A program made the position numbers and the translations under genes. A stretch of DNA of 64,000 nucleotides from Kineococcus rubinsiae (GTDB lineage Bacteria; Actinomycetota; Actinomycetes; Actinomycetales; Kineococcaceae): contig NZ_VWPY01000003.1 in assembly GCF_011839805.1 (NCBI RefSeq), positions 120,954 through 184,953 of the forward strand. Reading direction: 5' to 3'. A model generated the notes under the pieces. The model saw nothing but the letters and a program-made list of their open reading frames with translations, was not told where the DNA came from and searched no databases. Of this stretch, positions 33,852 to 42,009 are shown one piece after another. Numbering within the stretch: position 1 is the first letter of the stretch; each line of letters begins with the position of its first letter.

Positions 33852-35213
33852 TCAGACGCCCGTGACCATCCAGCGGCCCGAGCGCTCGCGGCGCACCAGC
33901 GTGACGAGGCGCGCGAGCATGAACGCGCCCGCGAAGGCGATCCACAGCCAGACGAGCCCGGCGCGGCCCGCCGGGGCGCTCGCGTGGACCAGGAGGGCCA
34001 GCGGCGCGTAGACGGCCAGGGTGACGAGCCCCGCGCGGGCCAGGTAGCGCCCGTCGCCCGCGCCGATGAGGACGCCGTCCAGGACGAACACCCACCCGGC
34101 CAGCGGCAGCGAGGCCGCGACGACGACCAGCGCGGCCGCCAGGTGCGCGCGGACGTCGGGCGCCGGGGCGAAGAAGCCCGCGACGGGCCACGCGGTGGCG
34201 CCCACGAGCAGGCCGAGCACGACGCCCACGGCGACGCCCCACTGCGCCATCCGCCGCACGCTCGAGCGGACGCCCTCGACGTCGGCGGCGCCCAGGGCGC
34301 GGCCCACGAGCGCCTGTGCGGCGATCGCGAGGGCGTCCAGGGCCAGGGCGGTGGTCGTCCAGACGGTCATCGCGACCTGGTGCGCGGCGATCGACGCGTC
34401 GCCCTGGGCGGCGGCCACGGCGGTCGTGAGCAGCAGCGCGGCGCGCAGCGTGAGGGTGCGCACGAGCAGCGGCACCCCGCCCAGGGCGGTGCGCAGCACC
34501 CCGAGCGGGTGGGGGCGCACGCGTGCCCCGGTGCGCCGCACCCCGCGCCCGACGACGACGGCGAGCGCCACGGCCATGAGGACCTGGGTGGTGGCCGTGC
34601 CGATCGCGGAGCCGGCGATGCCGAGGTGCAGCCCGTGCACGAGCAGGAGGTTCAGCAGGACGTTGATGACCGCCCCGGCGCCGGCCACCACGAGGGGGGT
34701 GCGGGTGTCCTGCAGCCCGCGCAGCACCCCGGTCGCCGCCAGGACGACGAGCATCCCGGGCAGTCCGGGGAGGCTGAGGTGCAGGTAGGTGACGGCGTAG
34801 GGGTGGGCCGCGGCGGAGGCCCCGAGCGCGTCGACGACCCAGCCCGCGGACGGCACGGCGAGCAGCGCCGCGACGACGCCCAGGCCGAGCGCGAGCCACA
34901 TCCCGTCGACGCCCTGCGCCAGCGCGCCGCTCTCGTCGCCGGCGCCCAGGCGGCGCGCGACGCTCGCGGTGGTGCCGTAGGCGAGGAAGACGAAGACGCT
35001 GACGGCGGTCGAGAGCGCGGCCCCCGCGATGCCCAGCCCGGCCAGCGGCAGCGTGCCGAGGCGGCCGACGATCGCGGAGTCGGCGAGCAGGAACAGCGGC
35101 TCGGCGACCAGGGCCCCCAGGGCGGGGACAGCCAACCGGAGTATCTCGGCATCACGCGCTGTGACCTGAAGCCTGCGGGCCAGACCGTTACCCGACCGCA
35201 ACACGCCGGCCAC
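33852..35213 (-). CDS. MATE-family efflux protein (DinF-like)
   Basis: An approximately 453-residue polytopic protein with 12 predicted helices. It contains ALGALVAEPLFLLADSAIVGRLG near the N-terminus and TATTQVLMAVAL and AHQVAMTVW later, typical of the DinF branch of MATE cation-coupled drug exporters. The start is uncertain: GTG at 35213 has GGGGAG nearby and is preferred, but GTG at 35204 and a longer form are possible. It is divergent from dnaB with a DnaA-box-like cluster between. Substrates are unknown. Confidence 0.85.
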   Translation of the reverse strand: MAGVLRSGNGLARRLQVTARDAEILRLAVPALGALVAEPLFLLADSAIVGRLGTLPLAGLGIAGAALSTAVSVFVFLAYGTTASVARRLGAGDESGALAQGVDGMWLALGLGVVAALLAVPSAGWVVDALGASAAAHPYAVTYLHLSLPGLPGMLVVLAATGVLRGLQDTRTPLVVAGAGAVINVLLNLLLVHGLHLGIAGSAIGTATTQVLMAVALAVVVGRGVRRTGARVRPHPLGVLRTALGGVPLLVRTLTLRAALLLTTAVAAAQGDASIAAHQVAMTVWTTTALALDALAIAAQALVGRALGAADVEGVRSSVRRMAQWGVAVGVVLGLLVGATAWPVAGFFAPAPDVRAHLAAALVVVAASLPLAGWVFVLDGVLIGAGDGRYLARAGLVTLAVYAPLALLVHASAPAGRAGLVWLWIAFAGAFMLARLVTLVRRERSGRWMVTGV

Positions 35214-35312
35214 CCGCCCGTCTCCCCGAAGTTCTTCCCCTCCACACGGGGTGGACGACATCGTCGCAGGTCACAGGCCGGGCGTGCGCCACATCCGTCG
35301 CGCTCCGGCGTG

Positions 35313-35389
35313 TTGTCCCCAGGGTTGTCCACCGCCTGTGCACAACCGCCCCCCCGTCATCCACAGGTTGTCAACGGGGCTGTGCACAG
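35313..35389. promoter_or_regulatory. Cluster of DnaA-box-like 9-mers upstream of dnaB
   Basis: Within 77 bases there are six near matches to TTGTCCACA or its complement: TTGTCCCCA (35313), TTGTCCACC (35325), TGTGCACAA (35337), TCATCCACA (35357), TTGTCAACG (35368) and TGTGCACAG (35381). Most differ at one or two positions from the actinobacterial consensus. They lie in the 279-base dnaB/MATE intergenic region and may let DnaA control dnaB. I see no AT-rich unwinding element, so I do not call this oriC. Confidence 0.45.
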
Positions 35390-35492
35390 GGCGGTTTGAC
35401 CCTGGCGCGGCCGTGCACCAGTGTCGGCGGCGCCCTGTAGGACTGCCCCGTCGAGACGTTCGGCGGACACCTGCAGGAGAGAGAGGCGCTGC

Positions 35493-38162
35493 GTGACGAC
35501 CGACCAGGACTTGCCCACCCAGTGGGACGGATTCGAGGACGAACCCCGTCGCGGCGGCCGGGGCGGCAGCGACCGCGGCCCCTCCGTCGGCAGCGAGCCG
35601 TACGAGCGGATGCCCCCGCAGGACATCGCCGCGGAGCAGGGCGTGCTCGGCGGGATGATGCTCTCCAAGGACGCCATCGCCGACGTCGTCGAGGCGCTGA
35701 AGGGCGTGGACTTCTACCGCCCCGCCCACGAGCTGATCTACGAGGCGATCCTCGACCTGTACGGCCGCGGCGAGCCGGCCGACCCGGTCACGGTGTCGGC
35801 GGAGCTGACCAACCGCGGTGAGCTGTCCCGCGTCGGCGGCACCCCGTACCTGCACGACCTGATCTCCACCGTCCCCACCGCCGCGAACGCCGGCTACTAC
35901 GCCGTCATCGTCCGCGAGCGCGCCGTCCTGCGCCGCCTCGTGGAGGCTGGCACCCGGATCGTGCAGATGGGCTACGGCACCGACGGCGGCGACGTCGAGA
36001 CCATCGTCAACGCCGCCCAGGCCGCCGTGTACGCCGTGACGGAGAAGCGGGTCCGCGAGGACTACGCGCCGCTGGGCGAGATCATCGAGGGCGCGATCGA
36101 CGAGATCGAGGCCTCCGCGCACCGCGGCGAGGGCATGGTCGGCGTCCCCACGGGCTTCGCGGATCTCGACGGCCTGACCAACGGCCTGCACCCCGGTCAG
36201 ATGATCGTGATCGCGGCTCGACCGGCAGTCGGGAAGGCGCTCGCCCTCGACACGCCGCTACCGACGCCCACCGGCTGGACGACGATGGGTGCCGTCCAGG
36301 TCGGCGACGAGCTCATCGCGGCCGACGGCCGACCCACCCGCGTCGTCGCGGCGACCGAGGTGATGCTCGACCGGCCCTGCTACGAGGTGCACTTCTCCGA
36401 CGGCAGCGTCGTCGTGGCCGACGCGCAGCACCAGTGGCTGACGAGCAGCCGCGCGTCGCGGAAGTCGGCCAACGCGGCCGCGACGGGTTCGGGTGGCACG
36501 CGGACCCAGCGGACGTTCCCCGCGGTGCGCACCACCGAGGAGATCGCCGCGACGGTCCGCTGCGGCGGCCCCGCCGAGCAGCGCCTCAACCACGCCGTGG
36601 CCCTGACGGCGCCGCTGGAGCTGCCGGAGGTGGCCGACCTGCTGGTCCCGCCGTACGTCCTCGGTGCCTGGCTGGGTGACGGCACCAGCGCGTCCGCGCA
36701 GTTCACGACGGCCGACCCGGAGATCGTGGTCCACCTCGAGGCGGAGGGGCTGCACGTGGTGCCCCGGGGCGGGTACTCCTACTCGCTGCAGCTGCCGGTC
36801 CCCGTGGTCGCGCGCAAGGACTGCGTCGTGTGCGGCGAGGAGTTCGTCCCGCACACCTCCCAGGTGAAGACGTGCGGGCGCAGCTGCGGCGGGCGCGCCA
36901 AGGGCATCGGCGGGCCGAGCGTGCCGCCGCGCTGCCCCGACTGCGACCGCCCCTCCTCGGGGTTCGTGCTCTGCCAGGCGTGCCGCGACCACCACGGGAC
37001 CGTGCAGGCCCGGCTGCGGACCCTCGGCGTCCTCGGCGACAAGCACATCCCCACGACGTACCTGCGGGCCTCCGTCGACCAGCGTCGTCAGCTGCTCGCC
37101 GGCCTGCTCGACACCGACGGGACGGTCGCCCCGAGCGGCACCGTGCAGTTCGCGGTGACGTCGCGGCGGCTGGCCGACGACGTCCGCGAGCTCCTGCACA
37201 GCCTCGGCTACCGCACGGGCTGGAGCGAGAAGGCCGTGCGGGGCCGGTCGCCGGAGTCCAGCACGGCGTTCACGATCACGTTCAGCACGGACGACGACGT
37301 CTTCCGGCTGGAGCGCAAGCGCCTCGTCCACAAGGACCGGCGCCAGCGCACGTTCCAGCGCCGGGACTCGCGGTTCATCACCGAGGTGCGGCGGGTCGAG
37401 CCCGTGCCGGTGCGGTGCGTGGAGGTCGACAACGCGGAGCACCTCTACCTCGCAGGGCCGTCCATGGTCCCGACGCACAACTCGACCCTCGGGCTCGACA
37501 TCGCCCGGGCCTGCTCGATCAAACACGGTCTGGCGTCGGTCATCTTCTCGCTGGAGATGGGCCGCAACGAGATCTCGATGCGCCTGCTGTCCGCCGAGGC
37601 GCGCATCCCGCTGCAGAACATGCGCAAGGGCACGATGCGCGAGGACGACTGGACCAAGCTCGCCCGCACCATGGGCGCGCTGGCCGACGCGCCGCTGTAC
37701 ATCGACGACTCGCCCAACATGTCGCTCATGGAGATCCGGTCGAAGTGCCGGCGCCTGAAGCAGAAGGCCGACCTCAAGCTCGTCATCGTCGACTACCTGC
37801 AGCTCATGTCCTCCGGGAAGAAGGTCGAGAGCCGCCAGCAGGAGGTCGCCGAGTTCTCCCGGGCCCTGAAGCTGCTCGCCAAGGAGCTCGAGGTCCCCGT
37901 CATCGCGCTCTCGCAGCTGAACCGCGGGCCGGAGCAGCGCACCGACAAGAAGCCGATGATCAGCGACCTGCGCGAAAGTGGATCTATCGAGCAGGACGCG
38001 GACATGGTCATCCTGCTGCACCGGGAAGACATGTACGAGAAGGAGTCTCCCCGCGCGGGGGAGGCGGACTTCATCGTCGCCAAGCACCGCAACGGCCCGA
38101 CGGACACCATCACCGTCGCGTTCCAGGGGCACTACTCGCGCTTCGTGGACATGGCCACCTGA
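35493..38162 (+). CDS. dnaB: Replicative DNA helicase DnaB with embedded intein
   Basis: An 889-residue precursor. After removal of a 415-residue intein it gives a 474-residue hexameric helicase that unwinds DNA at the replication fork. The N-terminal primase-binding domain begins RMPPQDIAAEQGVLGGMM, and the RecA-like domain has Walker A ARPAVGK interrupted after Lys248, continuing STLGLDIARACS at Ser664. Walker B is LKLVIVDYLQLM, and RQQEVAEFSRALKLLAKEL and SDLRESGSIEQDADMV complete the family signatures. GTG at 35493 has GGAGAGAGAGG upstream. Without splicing the ATPase site would be destroyed, so intein removal is essential. Confidence 0.96.
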   Translation: MTTDQDLPTQWDGFEDEPRRGGRGGSDRGPSVGSEPYERMPPQDIAAEQGVLGGMMLSKDAIADVVEALKGVDFYRPAHELIYEAILDLYGRGEPADPVTVSAELTNRGELSRVGGTPYLHDLISTVPTAANAGYYAVIVRERAVLRRLVEAGTRIVQMGYGTDGGDVETIVNAAQAAVYAVTEKRVREDYAPLGEIIEGAIDEIEASAHRGEGMVGVPTGFADLDGLTNGLHPGQMIVIAARPAVGKALALDTPLPTPTGWTTMGAVQVGDELIAADGRPTRVVAATEVMLDRPCYEVHFSDGSVVVADAQHQWLTSSRASRKSANAAATGSGGTRTQRTFPAVRTTEEIAATVRCGGPAEQRLNHAVALTAPLELPEVADLLVPPYVLGAWLGDGTSASAQFTTADPEIVVHLEAEGLHVVPRGGYSYSLQLPVPVVARKDCVVCGEEFVPHTSQVKTCGRSCGGRAKGIGGPSVPPRCPDCDRPSSGFVLCQACRDHHGTVQARLRTLGVLGDKHIPTTYLRASVDQRRQLLAGLLDTDGTVAPSGTVQFAVTSRRLADDVRELLHSLGYRTGWSEKAVRGRSPESSTAFTITFSTDDDVFRLERKRLVHKDRRQRTFQRRDSRFITEVRRVEPVPVRCVEVDNAEHLYLAGPSMVPTHNSTLGLDIARACSIKHGLASVIFSLEMGRNEISMRLLSAEARIPLQNMRKGTMREDDWTKLARTMGALADAPLYIDDSPNMSLMEIRSKCRRLKQKADLKLVIVDYLQLMSSGKKVESRQQEVAEFSRALKLLAKELEVPVIALSQLNRGPEQRTDKKPMISDLRESGSIEQDADMVILLHREDMYEKESPRAGEADFIVAKHRNGPTDTITVAFQGHYSRFVDMAT
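36237..37481 (+). other. Class 3 intein with LAGLIDADG endonuclease and two zinc-ribbon-like modules
   Basis: The intein spans Ala1 to Asn415, inserted inside Walker A (GK^S). The first residue is Ala, not Cys or Ser, followed by LALDTPLPTPTGWTTMGAVQVGDEL (block A). The class 3 triplet is complete: Trp67 in AQHQW (block B), Cys394 in VRCVEV (block F) and Thr413 in VPTHN (block G), with Ser as the +1 residue. Two LAGLIDADG motifs are LGAWLGDGT (about 36658-36690) and LLAGLLDTDGT (about 37091-37125). Between them lie two four-cysteine modules: CVVC...CGRSC (about 36820-36895) and CPDC...CQAC (about 36931-36990), which resemble DNA-binding zinc ribbons. The segment is in frame and appears functional. 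Confidence 0.9.
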
Positions 38163-38182
38163 CGAGCACCACCTGACGGAGG

Positions 38183-38217
38183 CGCCCCGCGTCGGCCACC
38201 GTGCGGCGGCCGGGGCG
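38183..38217. terminator. Terminator-like hairpin after dnaB
   Basis: CGCCCCG and CGGGGCG arms enclose 21 GC-rich bases with further internal pairing. It lies between dnaB and the convergent small gene. Confidence 0.4.
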
Positions 38218-38221
38218 GTCG

Positions 38222-38443
38222 TCAGAGGACGGCGCGGCGGGCGGCGCCCAGGGCCGACCAGTGGCGGAAGCGGCGGGCGTCGCCGACGGGCGCCACGGTG
38301 CCGTCGGCGGGCGCGGGCTCCGGCGCGGTGAGCGCGGCGGCGGCCGGCTCCTCGACCTTGGGCGTGGCGGGGCGCGTGGCGACGTACGCCTGCGCGGCCA
38401 TCACGGACGCGATGCTGAGGGTGGAGCTGCCGAAGCCGGCCAT
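38222..38443 (-). CDS. Small hypothetical protein
   Basis: A 73-residue open frame that I do not recognise as a known family. The first 25 residues (MAGFGSSTLSIASVMAAQAY) are mildly hydrophobic, the middle is Pro/Ala/Glu-rich, and the end is basic with RRFRHWSALGAARRAVL. ATG at 38443 has GAGGAC about ten bases upstream. It fills an otherwise empty stretch between dnaB and the AlkZ-like gene, and no alternative gene fits there. Composition alone could produce such a frame in this genome, so it is tentative. Confidence 0.45.
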   Translation of the reverse strand: MAGFGSSTLSIASVMAAQAYVATRPATPKVEEPAAAALTAPEPAPADGTVAPVGDARRFRHWSALGAARRAVL

Positions 38444-38509
38444 GGGAGTCGTCCTCTCGACGGAGCGGGCTCGTCCCGCGACATGAGGGATCGGTCCCGC
38501 GGCGGCCGG

Positions 38510-39691
38510 CTAGAGCGGCGCGGCTTGAGATCCCCCGGTCGGAGGAGCCGGGGCCTGGGCCGATCGGGGGGCCCGCGGGGCGGCCGCTGCGGGGGCGGGG
38601 CCCTCGTCGAGGAACCCGTCCGGCAGCGTCTGCGCCCGCCGCCGGACACCCGCGGTGACCGCCGCGCCGAACGCGGTGAAGGGGGTGGCGGCGACCGTCC
38701 CCCGTTCGCGCACCCAGGTGCCGACCACCTGACCCGCCGTGACCACGGTGCCGCGGAAGATGCCGTTGCCGCCCGGGCAGACCGCGTCGACGTGCTCCGG
38801 GGCGAGGACGTGCGAGCGGTCGCCGTAGCCCAGGAGGAACTCGTCGAAGCCGGGCAGCAGGTGCACGGCGCGCAGCGCACGGCGGGACGCGGCGAGCGCC
38901 GCGGTGGCCGAGGGGTGCACGAGGTGCTCGACCCCGTCGACGTCGACCGCCTCGACCTCGGGGCGCAGCGCGGCGAAGGCGCGGCGGGCCGCGGTCAGCG
39001 GCAGCTTCGTCCAGGTCGCGAAGTCGGCGGCCGTCGCGGGGCCGTGGCCCGCGACGTAGCGCCGCGCCCACTCCGTCAGCGCCTCCTCGCCCGTCAGCCG
39101 GCGCCCGGTGGGCACCCACTCCTGGAGCAGGACGACGAGCTGCTCGCGGCCGCGGGGCGGGCCGAGGACGAGCGTCCCGGTCAGGGCGAGGTGCTGCAGG
39201 AGGTTCGGCGCCCGCTGGCCCGTCACGTCGAGGCCCGCCGCCGTCCACGCCGCGTGCAGGTCGGCGCGGCGCGCGGCGCGGCCGCCGGTCAGCAGGCCCA
39301 CGGCGACCTCGCGGGCGCGCTCGACGAACGCCTCGTCCAGGCCGAGCTGGCGCCGCCGCGTCGCGGTGGCCGTCACCGTGCGCCCGGCGGTCAGCCCCAG
39401 CACCCAGCCGACGTCCTCGGCGGCGAGCAGGTGCAGGGTGCCGCGCATCGGCCACGTCCGCACCACCGTCCCCGCCGCGAGCGCCGCGGCGACCCCGGAG
39501 ACGTCCGCCGCGCCGCAGCGCAGGGCGACGGCGGTCGCGCCGGCGCGGAGGTCCTGGGCCTGCACCGCGCCGAGGTGGCGCACGACGTCCGCGGCGCCTC
39601 CCGGCGGGGCGTGCACGCGCTGGGCGGCGAGGCGCACGAGGCCGACCTCGCTGCGCGGGAGGCGGGTCGCGGTGGCGCTCGCTGCGGTCAC
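38510..39691 (-). CDS. AlkZ-like winged-helix DNA glycosylase (HTH_42 family)
   Basis: A 393-residue protein of the HTH_42/AlkZ (YcaQ-like) family. It carries the QxQ motif in VQAQDLR near residue 45, whose glutamines are catalytic in characterised AlkZ enzymes. Other family blocks are TWPMRGTLHLL, FATWTKLPLTAARRA and LLPGFDEFLLGYGDRSHVL. Members remove interstrand crosslinks or bulky alkyl-DNA adducts, some linked to toxin self-resistance. The last 30 residues are Ala/Pro-rich and probably disordered. Start at 39691 is GTG with a weak Shine-Dalgarno. It lies 3 kb from dinB and alkA, so this region is rich in lesion-processing genes. Confidence 0.82.
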   Translation of the reverse strand: MTAASATATRLPRSEVGLVRLAAQRVHAPPGGAADVVRHLGAVQAQDLRAGATAVALRCGAADVSGVAAALAAGTVVRTWPMRGTLHLLAAEDVGWVLGLTAGRTVTATATRRRQLGLDEAFVERAREVAVGLLTGGRAARRADLHAAWTAAGLDVTGQRAPNLLQHLALTGTLVLGPPRGREQLVVLLQEWVPTGRRLTGEEALTEWARRYVAGHGPATAADFATWTKLPLTAARRAFAALRPEVEAVDVDGVEHLVHPSATAALAASRRALRAVHLLPGFDEFLLGYGDRSHVLAPEHVDAVCPGGNGIFRGTVVTAGQVVGTWVRERGTVAATPFTAFGAAVTAGVRRRAQTLPDGFLDEGPAPAAAAPRAPRSAQAPAPPTGGSQAAPL

Positions 39692-39737
39692 GCCCCCAGG
39701 GTGCCCCCGCCCGCCGACACGGGGGGAGGGCGCGCGC

Positions 39738-40490
39738 TCAGCGGACGAGGTTGAGGCTGGAGACGGTCACCGCACCCAGGACGAGGTTCTCGAACCGCTT
39801 GGCGTCGAGCTTCCCGATCACCCAGCGCCCCAGCAGGGCGCCGACGACCACCGCGGGCAGGAGCCGCAGGTCCAGCCACAGCGAGTCCACGCTGACGAGC
39901 CCGAGCCCGATGCTGAACGGGAGCTTGAACAGGTTGACGATGAAGAAGAACCAGGCGCCCGTGCCGAGGAAGGCCATGACGGGCAGGGCCATCGTGAACA
40001 GGTAGATCGCCATCGGCGCCCCGCCCGCGTTGGCGACCATCGTGGTGAACCCGGCGAGGAACCCGAACCCCCCGGCCAGCAGCAGGCGGCGGGTGCGCGA
40101 GGCGGGCAGCGCCTCCCCGCTGCGCCGCAGCCGCCGCTGGCGCAGCACGTGGATCACCACGAGCGCCAGCAGGACGATGCCGATGGAGCGCCGCATGACG
40201 GTGTCGTCGACGACCGAGACGAACCCGGCGCCGACGAGCACGCCGACGGCCACCGACGGGAACAGCCGCACGAGCAGACCCCAGTCGGCGTGGCGGCGGT
40301 AGGCCGCGATCGCGAAGACGTCACCGACGAGCAGCAGCGGCAGGATGACGCCGGTCGACTCGCGGGCCGGCAGCACCGCGGCGAAGACGGCGACGGCGAT
40401 GAGCCCGGCCCCGCCGATCGCGGTCTTGGAGAACCCGACGACGAGGGCGGCGATCGCGAGGGCGATGAAACCCCCCGTGCTCACGTCCAC
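39738..40490 (-). CDS. TauE/SafE (TSUP) family membrane transporter
   Basis: A 250-residue protein with about eight hydrophobic helices. It opens with FIALAIAALVVGFSKTAIGGAGLIAVAVFA, a TSUP signature, and has the repeat-half signature GFLAGFTTMVANAGGAPMAIYL in the middle. Members export or import sulfur oxyanions, sulfoacetate or organic acids. GTG at 40490 has GGAGGT five bases upstream and is preferred over GTG at 40484. It is divergent from dinB with 82 bases between. Substrate unknown. Confidence 0.85.
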   Translation of the reverse strand: MDVSTGGFIALAIAALVVGFSKTAIGGAGLIAVAVFAAVLPARESTGVILPLLLVGDVFAIAAYRRHADWGLLVRLFPSVAVGVLVGAGFVSVVDDTVMRRSIGIVLLALVVIHVLRQRRLRRSGEALPASRTRRLLLAGGFGFLAGFTTMVANAGGAPMAIYLFTMALPVMAFLGTGAWFFFIVNLFKLPFSIGLGLVSVDSLWLDLRLLPAVVVGALLGRWVIGKLDAKRFENLVLGAVTVSSLNLVR

Positions 40491-40572
40491 GAGGGACCTC
40501 CGGACGGGGCGGTGGTGGGGCGGGGTCGGGGCGGTAGCACTCGCGCAACGGTAGGGCGCGCAGAATCGTGGG

Positions 40573-42009
40573 GTGCACCACCCCGACCCGACGCGCCCCG
40601 GCGTGCTGCACCTGGACCTCGACGCGTTCTTCGCCGCGGTCGAGCAGCGGGACAAGCCGTCGCTGCGGGGCCGGCCCGTCGTGGTCGGGGGCACGGGCTG
40701 GCGGGGCGTGGTCGCGACGGCCTCCTACGAGGCGCGGGTGTTCGGGATCGGTTCCGCGATGCCCACCCAGCAGGCGCGGCGGCTGTGCCCGAACGCCGCC
40801 TACCTCGCGGGCCGCTTCGACGCCTACCGCGTGGTGTCGGAGCGGGTGATGGAACTGGCCCGGGAGCTCTCGCCGCTGGTGGAGCCGATGTCGCTGGACG
40901 AGGCGTACGTGGACCTCTCGGTCGAGCACCCGGCGATCGACGTCGCCGAGGTCACCGCGATCGCCGAGGGGTTCCGGGAGCGGGTCCTCGCCGCGACGGG
41001 CCTGACGATCTCGGTGGGCGTCGGGGCCAGCAAGCTCGTCGCGAAGATCGCCTCCGACCTGCGCAAGCCCGACGCCCTGGTCGTCGTGCCGCCGGGCGAG
41101 CAGGCGGAGGTGCTGGGACCGCTGGCGATCCGGACGCTGCCGGGGGTGGGGGCCGTGACGGCGGACCGCCTCACCCGCAGCGGGATCCGCACGATCGGCG
41201 ACCTCGCGGTGGCCGACGAGGCGGAACTCGTCCGCACCTTCGGCAAGGCGCACGGCAGCGGCCTGCTGGCCTTCGCGCGCGGCATCGACCCGCGCCCGGT
41301 GGTCTCGGAGCGGGAGGCGAAGTCGGTCTCGGCGGAGGAGACGTTCGCGACCGACCTCACCGACCCCCGCGACCTCGCCGAGCGCGCGCGCCGGATGGCC
41401 GACCGGGTCGCGGCGCGCCTCGCGGCGTCCGGCGTCTCCGGGCGCACCGTGACGATCAAGGTGCGGCGCTACGACTTCACGACCCTGAACCGCTCCCGCA
41501 CCCTGACGCGGGCGACGTCCTCGGCCGCCGAGATCACGGCCCGGGCCGCGGAGCTCCTCGCGGGCATCGACGTCGCCGACGGCGTGCGGCTGCTCGGCGT
41601 CGGGGTGTCCGGGCTGACGGAGTTCTCCCAGACCGACCTGCTCGCCGACCTCCTCGCCGACGAGGCCGCCGCCGAGGAGCAGACCGCCGCGGGCGACGCC
41701 GACGAGGCCGCCACGGAGGAGACCCCCGTCGCGAGCGAGCAGCCCTACGGCCCGCCGGCCGCGGCGGCGGGCTGGCGCCCCGGGCAGGACGTCGTGCACG
41801 CCGAGCACGGGCCCGGCTGGGTGCAGGGGTCCGGCGTCGGGCGCGTCACCGTGCGCTTCGAGGGCCCGCACACCCCGGTGGGCCGGATCCGGACCTTCGC
41901 CGACGACGACCCCGACCTCGAGCCCGGCCCGCCGCCGGTGTTCCAGCCCGCGCCCACGGCCTCCCAACTCGAGGTCCCCACCCACGCCGTCCAGGAGGCC
42001 GCCGAGTGA
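40573..42009 (+). CDS. dinB: DNA polymerase IV (Y family)
   Basis: A 478-residue error-prone translesion polymerase. Catalytic acidic residues are Asp15 in HLDLDAFFA and Asp109-Glu110 in SLDEAYVDL. The finger block SYEARVFGIGSAMP and helix-hairpin-helix thumb TLPGVGAVTADRL are present. The little-finger domain extends to about residue 360 and is followed by a roughly 110-residue extension rich in Ala and Glu with a small beta-rich end (WRPGQDVVHAEHGPGWVQGSG). No QLxLF beta-clamp motif is obvious at the very C-terminus. GTG at 40573 is the start. The stop overlaps the GTG of the alkA gene (GTGA), so polymerase and glycosylase are co-translated. Confidence 0.92.
   Translation: MHHPDPTRPGVLHLDLDAFFAAVEQRDKPSLRGRPVVVGGTGWRGVVATASYEARVFGIGSAMPTQQARRLCPNAAYLAGRFDAYRVVSERVMELARELSPLVEPMSLDEAYVDLSVEHPAIDVAEVTAIAEGFRERVLAATGLTISVGVGASKLVAKIASDLRKPDALVVVPPGEQAEVLGPLAIRTLPGVGAVTADRLTRSGIRTIGDLAVADEAELVRTFGKAHGSGLLAFARGIDPRPVVSEREAKSVSAEETFATDLTDPRDLAERARRMADRVAARLAASGVSGRTVTIKVRRYDFTTLNRSRTLTRATSSAAEITARAAELLAGIDVADGVRLLGVGVSGLTEFSQTDLLADLLADEAAAEEQTAAGDADEAATEETPVASEQPYGPPAAAAGWRPGQDVVHAEHGPGWVQGSGVGRVTVRFEGPHTPVGRIRTFADDDPDLEPGPPPVFQPAPTASQLEVPTHAVQEAAE

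Noticed and set aside
35313..35389. Possible chromosomal origin
   Set aside because: DnaA-like boxes are present, but there is no AT-rich unwinding region and no dnaA or dnaN nearby.
36237..37481. Possible mobile element or frameshifting insertion inside dnaB
   Set aside because: Intein blocks A, B, F and G are all present, the frame is preserved and the exteins join perfectly at GK^S.
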